NCBI GenBank assembly: GCA_024635925.1
Contig: JAGXHY010000008.1
Coordinates: 1 to 64,000, forward strand
DNA: 64,000 nt
Source of the DNA: Bacillota bacterium
GTDB lineage: Bacteria > Bacillota > TC1
Reading direction: 5' to 3'
The notes beneath the pieces are model-generated. The model searched no databases. It saw only the letters and a program-made list of their open reading frames with translations, and was not told where the DNA came from. Positions 1 to 9,090 of the stretch are shown in pieces; positions within the stretch are counted from its first letter, which is position 1, and each line of letters opens with the position of its first letter. Made by a program: the position numbers and the translations under genes.

Positions 1-2
1 TA

Positions 3-83
3 AGGCTGAAGTAGAAAAAATTATTGCTGATGTAAAAGATGGTACGATTGATATAAATGCTCTATATGAAATGAGTAAATAAT
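3..83 (+). CDS. C-terminal end of an unidentified protein (partial)
   Basis: Only the last 26 codons are in the window, ending in TAA, and the gene begins upstream. The visible tail reads KAEVEKIIADVKDGTIDI followed by NALYEMSK. The stretch VEKIIADVKDGTIDI resembles the end of BMP-type substrate-binding lipoproteins of ABC transporters, but so short a tail cannot prove that. A strong terminator follows closely, so this is the last gene of its operon. The reading frame is well supported; the function is a guess. Confidence 0.45.
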
Positions 84-104
84 TAACAAATTATTTCTTA
101 AATT

Positions 105-140
105 AAAAAGATAGCTAAGTTTAAACTTAGCTATCTTTTT
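105..140 (+). terminator. Rho-independent terminator, perfect 18-bp palindrome
   Basis: The arm AAAAAGATAGCTAAGTTT is followed directly by its exact reverse complement, which ends in a run of T. It sits 21 bases after the stop of the partial upstream gene and before radC. Because A runs flank one side and T runs the other, it could stop transcription from either direction. Confidence 0.9.
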
Positions 141-224
141 ATGTACTATGTAAATTATTAATTAATAAAAAATATTATAACCTTTTTTGTTGAAGTAATA
201 TTATAGAAACAAAGGAGGTTTATT

Positions 225-905
225 ATGGAAAAAAAGAAAATTAAAGATATGCCAAAATATTTAAGGCCTAGAGAAAGAGGTTTGGATGTTGGTATGAATA
301 ATTTATCTGATCAGGAAGTTTTAGCCATTATCATTAGATGTGGTTATAGGGAACATACTGCTTTAGATGTATCTGTTAATTTATTACATAAATATGGTTC
401 TTTAAAAAATATTAACAAACTTACTGTGGAAGATTTATGTAAAATTAAAGGCATAGGTAAAGATAAGAGTCTTATGCTTATGGCAGCTTTTGAAATTGGC
501 AGAAGAAGTACTATAGAAAAAGAGCATAAAAAACAAATTCTTTCTTCAAAAGATGCATCTATAGTTTTAGAAAGTAATTTGAGAGGTTTAAATAAAGAGC
601 ATTTCTTAATCCTTATTTTAAATACTAAAAATTTTTTAATTGGTATAGAAACTATTTCAATAGGAAGCCTGAACTCATCAATTGTGCATCCAAGAGAATT
701 ATTTAAAACAGCAATCAATAAAAGTGCAGCAGGAATTATATTAGCCCACAATCATCCTAGTGGTGATGCGACACCTAGCAAAGAGGATATTGAGGTTACT
801 AAGAGAATAAAAAATGGTGGACAATTATTAGGAATAGATGTTATAGATCATATTATAATTGGAGACAATTGTTACTATAGTTTTAAAGAAGAGAAAATAA
901 TTTAA
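225..905 (+). CDS. radC: DNA repair protein RadC (JAB/MPN domain)
   Basis: RadC-family protein of 226 residues, the usual length. The N-terminal half carries a helix-hairpin-helix (LCKIKGIGKDKS, about residues 70-82). The C-terminal half is a JAMM/MPN metal-binding domain with HNHPSGDATPSKED, giving H175, H177 and D188 as likely zinc ligands. The start is fixed by AAAGGAGG seven bases upstream of ATG. In many Firmicutes radC lies just before mreB, as here; the maf gene that often precedes it is absent. The family's biochemical role is unsettled despite its name. Confidence 0.95.
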   Translation: MEKKKIKDMPKYLRPRERGLDVGMNNLSDQEVLAIIIRCGYREHTALDVSVNLLHKYGSLKNINKLTVEDLCKIKGIGKDKSLMLMAAFEIGRRSTIEKEHKKQILSSKDASIVLESNLRGLNKEHFLILILNTKNFLIGIETISIGSLNSSIVHPRELFKTAINKSAAGIILAHNHPSGDATPSKEDIEVTKRIKNGGQLLGIDVIDHIIIGDNCYYSFKEEKII

Positions 906-926
906 AACTATTATCTATTCATTTTT

Positions 927-937
927 TATGTTATAAT
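927..937 (+). promoter_or_regulatory. Extended -10 promoter before mreB
   Basis: TATG-T-TATAAT lies 39 bases before the mreB start codon, in the short gap after radC. It matches the Gram-positive TRTGnTATAAT extended -10. No good -35 hexamer lies at the expected distance. It would drive the whole mreBCD-mrdA-rodA cluster. Confidence 0.65.
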
Positions 938-975
938 TTAAGATGATATATTGTAATATTTGAGAGGGTGGACAT

Positions 976-2019
976 ATGTTTGGATTCAATTTTGGAGTAA
1001 AAGACTTAGGAATAGATTTAGGAACTGCCAATATTCTTGTTTATGTTAGAGAAGAAGGGGTAGTAATGCAAGAACCTTCTGTTGTTGCAGTTGACACTGT
1101 TACAAAAGAAATATTAGCTGTTGGCATTGAAGCTAAACAGATGATTGGAAGAACTCCTGAAAAAATCATAGCTATTAGACCTCTTAAAGATGGTGTTATT
1201 GCTGATTTTGATGTGGCTCAAGCCATGCTAAGATATTTTATTGATAAAGCTAGAGGTAGGTTTAGCTTTTTTAAACCTGTCGTGGTAATAGGGGTACCTT
1301 CTGGTGTAACACCTGTTGAAGAAAGAGCCGTTAAAGAAGCAGCTTTACAAGCAGGAGCTAAAGAAGTACAGTTGATTAAAGAACCTATGGCAGCTGCAAT
1401 TGGAGCAGGACTTCCAGTTGATGAAGCTACGGGTAATATGATTGTAGATATTGGTGGAGGAACAACTGAAGTAGCTGTAATTTCTCTTGGTGGAATTGTT
1501 ACCGATAAATCCTTAAGAGTTGGTGGTGACGCTATGGACACAGCTATAATTAATTTTCTAAAAAGAAAATATAATTTATTAATTGGTGATAGAACGGCTG
1601 AAGAGATTAAGATTAATTTTGGTAGTGCATACTTTCTTGATACACCTGAAGATATTGAAAGAAAGATGTCTAGGTACAGCGTTAGAGGTAGAGACTTGTT
1701 AGAAGGATTACCAAAAACTATAGAAATTACTGGAGAAGAAGTTCGTGATGCTCTTGAAGAGCCATTAGCTAGATTAATTGAATGTGTTAGGTATTGCTTA
1801 GAACATACACCTCCAGAATTATCTTCAGACTTGATAGATAGAGGTATAGTATTAGCTGGTGGAGGCGCTAAACTTTATGGTTTAGATAGGTTGATTAGAG
1901 ATATAACAGGAATGCCAGTTTATGTAGCTGAAGATCCATTATTAGCAGTTGCTAAGGGTACAGGGATTGTTGTGGAAAACTTGGCGATGTGGAGAAAAGT
2001 GTTAGGACATGATAGATAA
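976..2019 (+). CDS. mreB: Rod-shape determining protein MreB, actin-like
   Basis: Bacterial actin homologue of 347 residues that forms membrane-bound filaments directing the elongation machinery of the side wall. The ATP-binding signatures are present: DLGTAN near residue 14 (phosphate 1), IVDIGGGTTEVAVISLGG near 155-172 (phosphate 2) and LAGGGAKL near 292-299 (adenosine). The N-terminus MFGFNFG is hydrophobic, fitting a membrane-contacting end. It heads a tightly packed cluster with mreC two bases downstream. Cells are therefore probably rods. Confidence 0.98.
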   Translation: MFGFNFGVKDLGIDLGTANILVYVREEGVVMQEPSVVAVDTVTKEILAVGIEAKQMIGRTPEKIIAIRPLKDGVIADFDVAQAMLRYFIDKARGRFSFFKPVVVIGVPSGVTPVEERAVKEAALQAGAKEVQLIKEPMAAAIGAGLPVDEATGNMIVDIGGGTTEVAVISLGGIVTDKSLRVGGDAMDTAIINFLKRKYNLLIGDRTAEEIKINFGSAYFLDTPEDIERKMSRYSVRGRDLLEGLPKTIEITGEEVRDALEEPLARLIECVRYCLEHTPPELSSDLIDRGIVLAGGGAKLYGLDRLIRDITGMPVYVAEDPLLAVAKGTGIVVENLAMWRKVLGHDR

Positions 2020-2021
2020 AA

Positions 2022-2906
2022 ATGAAGAACAATTCAACAAATAAAGATAAACGAACTAAAACAATAATGATTGTAGCTTTGATTGCTGTAACAATTTTAA
2101 TTAGAGTAACAAATAATAATACAATAGGCTTGGCACCAGTAGAATCATTTTTTAAAGAAATGCTTTATCCAGCTCAAAATGTTACCAATTCTGCTAGTAA
2201 TGGTGTTGTTAGTTTTTTTAAGGGTTTGGTAGATTATAAGGATGTTAAAGAAGAAAATGATGCTTTGAAAATTGAAATAGCTGATTTAAAATCAGTTAAT
2301 AGTGAATTAATTCAATATAGAGTAGAAAATGAAAATTTAAGATTATTATTAAATATTAAAGAAGTACAAAAAGACTTAACAATAGTAAATGCAGAGGTAA
2401 TTGGAAGAAGTATTAAAGATTGGTATAAGACGGTGACAATTAACAGAGGATATAGTAATGGTATTAGAGAAAATATGCCCGTTGTAAACTATAGTGGGTT
2501 GATTGGAAGGATATCAAGCGTTACTAACTCAACTGCTGAAATAACATTATTAACTGATTCACAATATGGAGCTATTACAGGAGTTACAACAGAAACTGGT
2601 TATCCTGGTATAGTTATTGGTGATGAGACTGGAAGAGGCGGATTACAAATGATTCAAATACCTTCATCAGCCAATATTATGGTTGGTTATGAGGTAGTTA
2701 CATCTGGTTTAGGTGATTTAGGCTATAAAAATATAAAAATTGGGAAAATCAAGGAGATTGTTAATAGCTTAGATGGACTTATGAAGAAAGCTATTATAGA
2801 ACCATATGCTGATTTTGACGATTTGCATTTTGTTGGTGTGATAATAAAACAAGAGATAATAAAAGAAGATATAATTGCAACAACATCAGAAGATGTTGAA
2901 AAGTAG
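2022..2906 (+). CDS. mreC: Rod-shape determining protein MreC
   Basis: Scaffold protein linking MreB inside the cell to wall enzymes outside. The 294 residues show a single transmembrane segment near residues 14-32, a coiled coil near 70-105 (EENDALKIEIADLKSVNSEL and following), and then the beta-rich MreC core with typical motifs such as VINRGYSNGI-like TINRGYSNGI and SGLIGRI. The start follows the mreB stop by two bases with only a weak ribosome binding site, suggesting translational coupling. Confidence 0.95.
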   Translation: MKNNSTNKDKRTKTIMIVALIAVTILIRVTNNNTIGLAPVESFFKEMLYPAQNVTNSASNGVVSFFKGLVDYKDVKEENDALKIEIADLKSVNSELIQYRVENENLRLLLNIKEVQKDLTIVNAEVIGRSIKDWYKTVTINRGYSNGIRENMPVVNYSGLIGRISSVTNSTAEITLLTDSQYGAITGVTTETGYPGIVIGDETGRGGLQMIQIPSSANIMVGYEVVTSGLGDLGYKNIKIGKIKEIVNSLDGLMKKAIIEPYADFDDLHFVGVIIKQEIIKEDIIATTSEDVEK

Positions 2907-2916
2907 GATGAATTTA

Positions 2917-3417
2917 ATGAAAATAATTAAACCTGTCATTTTTTTTATAGTAATATGCCTCGCTTTAATAATCGAGGCTACTTTTTTTTCTAGACTGAAA
3001 ATTTTTGGTGCAAGTTCGAATATAATTTTAGTCATTGTAATTTCTATGTCCTTTTTTATTAGTGAAAGAAGAGCTTTTATCTATGCAGGAATTGCAGGAT
3101 TATTAGAAGATATTTTTATTGGATCAATGATTGGAAGTAATGTTATTGTTTTAATCCTTACTGTTTATTTAGTTAGAACATATTCAAGTAGAATAATAAG
3201 AGAAAATATTATAACACCATTATTTATAATATTTATAAGTTCTTTTACCTACTATGTTTTGATGGCTTTAATAATATTTATAGCAGGTAATAGTCATTTA
3301 TTAAATATTGAATACGTGCAAAATATAATTTTTGGAAGTATTTATAATCTCTTACTAGCTTTAGTCATATATCCAATAAGCTATTTGAGTTTACATAATC
3401 ATAGAGGAGCAAATTAA
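2917..3417 (+). CDS. mreD: Rod-shape determining protein MreD
   Basis: Small integral membrane protein (166 residues from the chosen start) with about five hydrophobic segments, placed between mreC and mrdA as is typical of MreD. An open frame extends upstream to 2875 inside mreC, but the first residues there are charged and unlike the family. ATG at 2917 has AGGATG six bases ahead and begins MKIIKPVIFFIVICLALI, a plausible first membrane segment. ATG 2908 is the alternative. The last base overlaps the mrdA start. Confidence 0.9.
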   Translation: MKIIKPVIFFIVICLALIIEATFFSRLKIFGASSNIILVIVISMSFFISERRAFIYAGIAGLLEDIFIGSMIGSNVIVLILTVYLVRTYSSRIIRENIITPLFIIFISSFTYYVLMALIIFIAGNSHLLNIEYVQNIIFGSIYNLLLALVIYPISYLSLHNHRGAN

Positions 3418-5438
3418 TGTCACAAAAGAAAAGCGCGCATGCTAATATATATACATATTTATTTTTATTTTTAGCTATATTTTTGGTTTTAGCAAGTAGA
3501 CTATTTTATTTACAAATTATAAGCTGGGAAAAATATCAAACACAATCAGCGAGTAATAGTTTGAGATTGATAAACTTACCTACTAAAAGAGGAGATATAC
3601 TTGATTCTAATGGAGAAATTCTAGCTACTAGTGTGCCTATTGCAGTTATATCAATTGATACTAATGCTAAAACTTCTGATAAAGAAATAACAATACATAA
3701 TTTAGCAAGCTTACTCAAACCATTAAGTTATGATGAAAATAAAATATTGGAAACTATTGAAGATGCAAATAAAAAAGGAATCTATGGCAATATAGAAATT
3801 ATTAAAATACCATATGATAAAAGTCAAGGATTAGAAATTATTGGTAAATTTTATGAAAGAGCAAAATATTTACCTTCAGCCACTGTTAATATAATACCCA
3901 CAAGACACTATCCTCTAGGGTCAGTTTTAGGTAATACAATTGGTTACGTAGGCTCTATAAGTCAAGAAGAATACGTTGGAAATGAAGATATATATACATT
4001 AACTGATACAGTAGGAAAACTTGGCATAGAAAGATCGATGGAGATTTATAACAAAGAAGGATATTCAATTACAGGTTTAATGGGGACCAAAGGAACACAA
4101 GCTGTAGAGGTTAATAGTCAAGGTAAGGCTATTAATGTTAAATCTTCTGAAAACACATCTGTACCCGGTGATAATGTTAATTTAACAATTGATATTAGGC
4201 TTCAAGTTGCATTAGAAAAAGAACTTGATCGACAAATAAATATATCTAAAGCAGCAAATAGTAAAGCCGGATCTGGTGCAGCAATAGCATTTAATGTTAA
4301 TACAGGTGAAATTTTAGCAATGTCATCTAAACCTGATTTAAATCCAAATGATTTCCTTGATGGTTTGTCAGATGAAAAAATTAAATATTATCTAGAAAAT
4401 GATCAGTCGCCAATGCTGAACAAAGTAATAAATGTAGCTTATCCACCAGGATCAACTTTTAAAATGATTACAGCTTTATCAGGTCTACATTATAGTGGGC
4501 TAACAGCTGATTATACAGAGACTTGCACCGGAATTTGGAGAAACAATATTCCATGCACTGGAATACATGGAAAAATCAAATTATCAAGAGCTTTAGAGGT
4601 ATCTTGTAATTCATATTTTCAATCATTTGCTGAACAAACAGGCATAGATAACATATCGAAAACAGCAATGCAATTCGGACTTGGTGTTGATACTGGTTTT
4701 ACTGATTTAAAAGGAGTAACAAAAGGATTCTTACCTACTGTAGATGCAAAGGCAGATTATGAAAAAAATTATAGAGATGGAATGGTAAAAAAAATAACCG
4801 AGCAAACATTAAAGGATATAGTTGAAATAAATCAGGATAATTCTTTAACTGCTAGTTTTAAAAAAGAGCAAATAGAAATATTAGAACAAGAAAAAGATAT
4901 TGCTATAGCTAAATATGATAGATACTATCAGGAAAATAAAGATTGGTATATTCATGACACTGATTTGGTATCTATTGGTCAAGGATTGAATAATTATAGT
5001 GTGTTACAATTGGGCGAATATATATCTGCTTTAGCTAATGGTGGAACTAGATATAAACCAACATTGATTAAAAGTGTATCTTCAGATGATGGTAAAAATA
5101 TTTATACTGTAAAACCAATCATCTTAAATAAAGTAGAAATGACAGAAGAAGAAATTAACGAAGTTAAAATCGGTATGAAGCAAGTAATTACTAAAGGTAC
5201 GGCAAGAAGAGTGTTTAGTGGTAGTAATTTATCAGTTGCTGCTAAAACAGGTACAGCTGAAACAGGAAGAGCTGGAGATATAAAAGAATATCATGGAGTC
5301 TTTGTAGCTTATGCACCAGTAGAAAAACCGGAAATTGCAATTGCAGTTGTTGTAGAGTATGCAAAAAACAGTTCTAGTACAGCTGCAGAAGTAGCGAAAG
5401 CAGTTTTTTCAAAATACTTTAGTTTGAAAGGAAATTAA
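3417..5438 (+). CDS. mrdA: Penicillin-binding protein 2, elongation transpeptidase
   Basis: Class B PBP that crosslinks peptidoglycan in the rod complex together with RodA. A signal-anchor helix lies near residues 13-33, followed by the PBP dimerisation domain (residues about 50-240) and the transpeptidase domain. Active-site motifs are STFK (S346, K349), SCN (396-398) and KTG (610-612). At 673 residues it carries a charged, probably coiled-coil insertion of roughly 50 residues between SCN and KTG (about 445-510). It abuts rodA with one base between stop and start; minCDE genes often found here are missing. Confidence 0.96.
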   Translation: MSQKKSAHANIYTYLFLFLAIFLVLASRLFYLQIISWEKYQTQSASNSLRLINLPTKRGDILDSNGEILATSVPIAVISIDTNAKTSDKEITIHNLASLLKPLSYDENKILETIEDANKKGIYGNIEIIKIPYDKSQGLEIIGKFYERAKYLPSATVNIIPTRHYPLGSVLGNTIGYVGSISQEEYVGNEDIYTLTDTVGKLGIERSMEIYNKEGYSITGLMGTKGTQAVEVNSQGKAINVKSSENTSVPGDNVNLTIDIRLQVALEKELDRQINISKAANSKAGSGAAIAFNVNTGEILAMSSKPDLNPNDFLDGLSDEKIKYYLENDQSPMLNKVINVAYPPGSTFKMITALSGLHYSGLTADYTETCTGIWRNNIPCTGIHGKIKLSRALEVSCNSYFQSFAEQTGIDNISKTAMQFGLGVDTGFTDLKGVTKGFLPTVDAKADYEKNYRDGMVKKITEQTLKDIVEINQDNSLTASFKKEQIEILEQEKDIAIAKYDRYYQENKDWYIHDTDLVSIGQGLNNYSVLQLGEYISALANGGTRYKPTLIKSVSSDDGKNIYTVKPIILNKVEMTEEEINEVKIGMKQVITKGTARRVFSGSNLSVAAKTGTAETGRAGDIKEYHGVFVAYAPVEKPEIAIAVVVEYAKNSSSTAAEVAKAVFSKYFSLKGN

Positions 5439-5439
5439 A

Positions 5440-6558
5440 ATGAACAAAGAACTCTGGAAGAAAGCTGATTGGACCTTTATTATTGTAACAATTTTATTAG
5501 CAGGAATTGGTTTTGGTTTAACATTTTCTTCTTCACAAGGAATGGCTGGAAACTTAGTTGTGAGGACTGGTGTATATGTGATTCTTGGCATTATAGGACT
5601 TATACTTATAGCTTCAATAGATTACAATAAATTTAGCGAACTAGAAAAGCCCTTATATGCTATTATGATAATAGTTCTCGTATTAGTATTAATATTTGGT
5701 GTTGAAGTTTATGGAGCAAAAAACTGGATTTATATTGGACCATTTAGTATTCAACCCTCTGAATTTAGCAAGATATTTTTTGTTTTGGCTTTTGGAAACT
5801 ATCTCAATAGACATTATGAAAATGATGGTAGTTGGAAGAGTGTTTTAAAAGCATTATCTTATTCAATAATTCCCTTAATTTTAATATTAATGGAACCTGA
5901 TTTAGGAACAGCTTTAGTATTTTTAGCCATAGTATTTGGTATGTTGTATGCTTCTACGTTAAATAAAAAGTATATAACTATAATTTTATTAGGGGGCTTA
6001 GCTTTTGTTGTTACATGGATTACTTTACATATATCTATAGGACTACCCATTCCTTTAGCTGAATATCAAATACAAAGATTCACAGTCTTTCTTAATCCAT
6101 ATCAAGATGGGCAAAATGGTTTAGGCGCAGGATATAATATAATACAAGCTCTTATAGCAATAGGTTCAGGAGGGCTAGGGGGCAAAGGGATGCTACAAGG
6201 AACACAAGTAGACTTCCTTCCTGTAAAAGAATCTGACTTTATTTTTTCTCTAATTGGCGAGGAATTTGGTTTTATCGGAACTATTGTAATTTTAGTTATA
6301 TATTTTATATTTTTAGTTAAAGCTTTAATTATTGCCTATGAATGTTTAGATCACTATGGTTATGTTGTAGTAATGGGATTCATTAGTATGTTTCTATTCC
6401 ATATAATTCAAAATATTGGGATGAATTTAAGTTTAATGCCTGTAACAGGGATACCATTACCATTTTTAAGTGCTGCCGGCAGTAATCTTTTAGTAAATTT
6501 TTTAGCTTGTGGTATTATAATAAATATAAGTATGCAACGAACTAAAGTAATATTTTAG
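5440..6558 (+). CDS. rodA: Rod-shape glycosyltransferase RodA (SEDS family)
   Basis: SEDS-family peptidoglycan glycosyltransferase, the partner of PBP2. The 372 residues form about ten membrane helices. Family signatures include YGAKNWIYIGPFSIQPSEF, the GLGAGYNIIQALIAIGSGGLGGKG loop (near residues 226-249), VKESDFIFSLIGEEFGF and LMPVTGIPLPFLSAAGS near the C-terminus. Position directly after mrdA favours RodA over FtsW. The last gene of the shape cluster; no clear terminator separates it from the next gene five bases on. Confidence 0.95.
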   Translation: MNKELWKKADWTFIIVTILLAGIGFGLTFSSSQGMAGNLVVRTGVYVILGIIGLILIASIDYNKFSELEKPLYAIMIIVLVLVLIFGVEVYGAKNWIYIGPFSIQPSEFSKIFFVLAFGNYLNRHYENDGSWKSVLKALSYSIIPLILILMEPDLGTALVFLAIVFGMLYASTLNKKYITIILLGGLAFVVTWITLHISIGLPIPLAEYQIQRFTVFLNPYQDGQNGLGAGYNIIQALIAIGSGGLGGKGMLQGTQVDFLPVKESDFIFSLIGEEFGFIGTIVILVIYFIFLVKALIIAYECLDHYGYVVVMGFISMFLFHIIQNIGMNLSLMPVTGIPLPFLSAAGSNLLVNFLACGIIINISMQRTKVIF

Positions 6559-6566
6559 GAGAATTG

Positions 6567-8432
6567 ATGAATATTAGAAAAATAGTATATGAAGAATTAT
6601 TGATGGAAGTAGAAAAGCCAGGTAGATATATAGGTGGAGAATGGAATAGTACTAAAAAGACATTTGAAGAAACTAAATGTCAAATGGTCTTTTGTTTTCC
6701 AGATGTTTATGAAGTGGGGATGTCACATTTAGGCTTACAAATTTTATATGGTTTAGTCAATGATACAACTTCATATTTAATGGAAAGATCTTTTATGCCA
6801 TGGCCAGATATGTATAAGAAAATGGAAGAAAGAGGAATACCATTATACTCATTAGAATCATTTAAACCCTTAAATGAATTCCCTATTGTAGGGTTCACTC
6901 TTCAGTATGAAATGAGTTATACAAACATATTAGCTATGCTTGGATTAGCCAATATACCAATAACCAGTGAAGAAAGAATGGAAGGTAGTCATCCTTTGGT
7001 AATTGCAGGTGGCCCATGTAGTGTTAATCCTGAACCAATAAGCCGCTTTATCGACTTATTTTTAATAGGTGATGGTGAGCTGGTATTACCTGAGATATTA
7101 AAAAAAGTAGCCAACTATCTTTTGGATGGCAAAATAATAAATAGAAAAGAATTACTATTAGAATTAAGTGAATTACAAGGTGTGTATATACCGGCATTCT
7201 TTAAAGAAGAATACGACATTGATGGGAAATACTTAGGAACATATAATATATTTGATAAAAAGGTAAGGGTAAAGAAAACTTTTGTTACTGATTTAGACAA
7301 TGCATATTTTCCTACTAAATTGGTAATTCCCTTTGTTGATGCAATTCATGATCGTATGATGCTTGAAGTCTTAAGAGGATGTACGCATGGTTGTAGATTT
7401 TGCCAAGCAGGTAACTATTACAGACCAGTTAGAGAAAAATCAGTAACTAGATTACTTGATACTGCAGCTAAATTAGTAGTTGAAAGTGGTTATGACGATA
7501 TTTCCCTGACCTCCTTAAGTACAGCAGACTACACAGGTGTCAAGGAACTGGTAGATAAGTTATTAAATAAGTATGAAAAAGATAAAATTAGTATATCATT
7601 ACCTTCTTTAAGAGTAGATACATTTTCAGTTGAGTTAGCTAAAGATATACAAAAAGTAAGGAAAACAGGTTTTACTTTTGCTCCTGAAGCTGGAACACAA
7701 AGGATGAGAGATATTATTAATAAGGGCGTTTCGGAAGAAGATCTTTTGACGTCTGTTGAAGGTGCCTTTAAAGCAGGTTGGCAAAGATTAAAACTCTATT
7801 TCATGATTGGTTTACCTGAAGAAACTGATGAAGATGTTATTGGCATTATTAAATTAGGTAAAAAAGTTCTCGATATGGGTAGAAAAATATCTGGTGGAAA
7901 GAACATTATTGTCACTGTCAGTGTTGCATCATTTGTACCAAAGCCATTTACTGCATTCCAGTGGTTTGGCCAAAATACTAAAGATGAATTGATCAGGAAA
8001 CAATACCTTTTAAAAGAATCAGTTAGAGAATTTGGTAAGGGACTAAAACTTAGTTATCATTATTCAGACTTAAGCGTTCTTGAAGGAATGTTTGCAAGAG
8101 GTGACCGCAGATTAGGTGGAGTATTACAAAGTCTATATGAAAAAGGATCGATGTTTGATAGTTGGGACGAATGGTTCAAGCTTGAAATGTGGAATGAAGC
8201 TTTAGAAGAAAATAGTATAAGTAAAGAAACTTATAGTGAACATTTTTTTAGTGAAACAGAACCAATGTATTGGGATCATATAGATATAGGCGTGAAAAAA
8301 AAATATTTATGGAATGAGTATCAGAAATCTAAAAGTCTTGAAATAACTAGAGACTGTAGACTTGGGTGTACTAATTGTGGTGTTTGTAATGATGAAATTA
8401 GAATGGACATTAAGGGTGAATACCATGGCTAG
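6567..8432 (+). CDS. B12-binding/radical SAM protein, TIGR03960 type
   Basis: Radical SAM enzyme of unknown reaction, a conserved Firmicutes neighbour of rplU-rpmA. The N-terminal part looks like a cobalamin-binding domain (FCFPDVYEVGMSHLGLQILY near residues 42-61). The radical SAM cluster is CTHGCRFC with C272, C276 and C279. A further Cys set, CRLGCTNCGVC, lies near the C-terminus. The start was set at ATG 6567, preceded by AGGAG; a TTG three bases earlier is less likely. It overlaps the next gene, its usual partner, by eight bases. The substrate is not known to me. Confidence 0.9.
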   Translation: MNIRKIVYEELLMEVEKPGRYIGGEWNSTKKTFEETKCQMVFCFPDVYEVGMSHLGLQILYGLVNDTTSYLMERSFMPWPDMYKKMEERGIPLYSLESFKPLNEFPIVGFTLQYEMSYTNILAMLGLANIPITSEERMEGSHPLVIAGGPCSVNPEPISRFIDLFLIGDGELVLPEILKKVANYLLDGKIINRKELLLELSELQGVYIPAFFKEEYDIDGKYLGTYNIFDKKVRVKKTFVTDLDNAYFPTKLVIPFVDAIHDRMMLEVLRGCTHGCRFCQAGNYYRPVREKSVTRLLDTAAKLVVESGYDDISLTSLSTADYTGVKELVDKLLNKYEKDKISISLPSLRVDTFSVELAKDIQKVRKTGFTFAPEAGTQRMRDIINKGVSEEDLLTSVEGAFKAGWQRLKLYFMIGLPEETDEDVIGIIKLGKKVLDMGRKISGGKNIIVTVSVASFVPKPFTAFQWFGQNTKDELIRKQYLLKESVREFGKGLKLSYHYSDLSVLEGMFARGDRRLGGVLQSLYEKGSMFDSWDEWFKLEMWNEALEENSISKETYSEHFFSETEPMYWDHIDIGVKKKYLWNEYQKSKSLEITRDCRLGCTNCGVCNDEIRMDIKGEYHG

Positions 8433-9090
8433 TTATGTAATGGAGTTTTGTGTGCGTGGACCTTTGGCATATTTGTCACATCTTGAACTTATGAAAGTTT
8501 TTAGACAATCCTTTAGAAGAAGTGCCATGCCAATAAGCTTTAGCGAAGGCTTTAATCCCCATATGAAACTATCTTTTGCTATAGCTAAGGGGGTTGGGTT
8601 AGAAAGCGAAGGGGAACTCTTAGAAATTGAAACTGATAGGTATATAGAAGTAAATGATTTCTTAGAAAAAATAAATAAAGTTATTCCTGAAGGATTAAAA
8701 GTAAAGGCATTAAAGGAAAAAACTATATCAACTAAATCCTTAAGCTCAATGCTTAGAAAAGCAAAGTATCTTTTAGAGTATGGTGGTGGGGTAAGTTGTG
8801 ATGAGTATAGAACTATAATCACAGACAAGTTGAATAAGACTGAAATTCTTATGGAAGTGAAAACTAAGAAGAGTATCGGCATAAAAAATATTAAAGAATA
8901 CATTTTAGATTGGGATTTTACTGATACTGGAGTTATTATAGAGGTATATGCTGGAAGTGACAAGAATTTAAGAATTGATAATCTCCTTAAGTATCTTGAC
9001 TTGGAGCTTAAACCAATCAGGTTAAAATTAATAGGTGATAACATACCTATTATTGATAGAATGTCTAAGGAGGAAGAAGATGAAATCTAA
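8425..9090 (+). CDS. TIGR03936/DUF2344 radical-SAM-associated protein
   Basis: About 221 residues from ATG 8425, which has AGGGTGA ahead; an open frame reaching back to 8362 is inside the upstream gene. The sequence contains the family hallmark GPLAYLSHLELMKVFRQSFRR and SFSEGFNPHMKLSFA-type motifs. In many clostridia this domain is fused to, or directly follows, the TIGR03960 radical SAM protein, as here, so the two probably work together. It resembles parts of tRNA-modifying enzymes but no activity can be assigned from sequence. Confidence 0.88.
   Translation: MASYVMEFCVRGPLAYLSHLELMKVFRQSFRRSAMPISFSEGFNPHMKLSFAIAKGVGLESEGELLEIETDRYIEVNDFLEKINKVIPEGLKVKALKEKTISTKSLSSMLRKAKYLLEYGGGVSCDEYRTIITDKLNKTEILMEVKTKKSIGIKNIKEYILDWDFTDTGVIIEVYAGSDKNLRIDNLLKYLDLELKPIRLKLIGDNIPIIDRMSKEEEDEI

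Noticed and set aside
2875-2916. Upstream extension of mreD inside mreC
   Set aside because: The added residues are polar and unlike MreD; a better placed start with AGGATG lies at 2917.
8433-9044. 203-codon open frame on the minus strand
   Set aside because: It lies fully opposite the DUF2344 gene, lacks a ribosome binding site and resembles no family; it follows from codon bias of the real gene.
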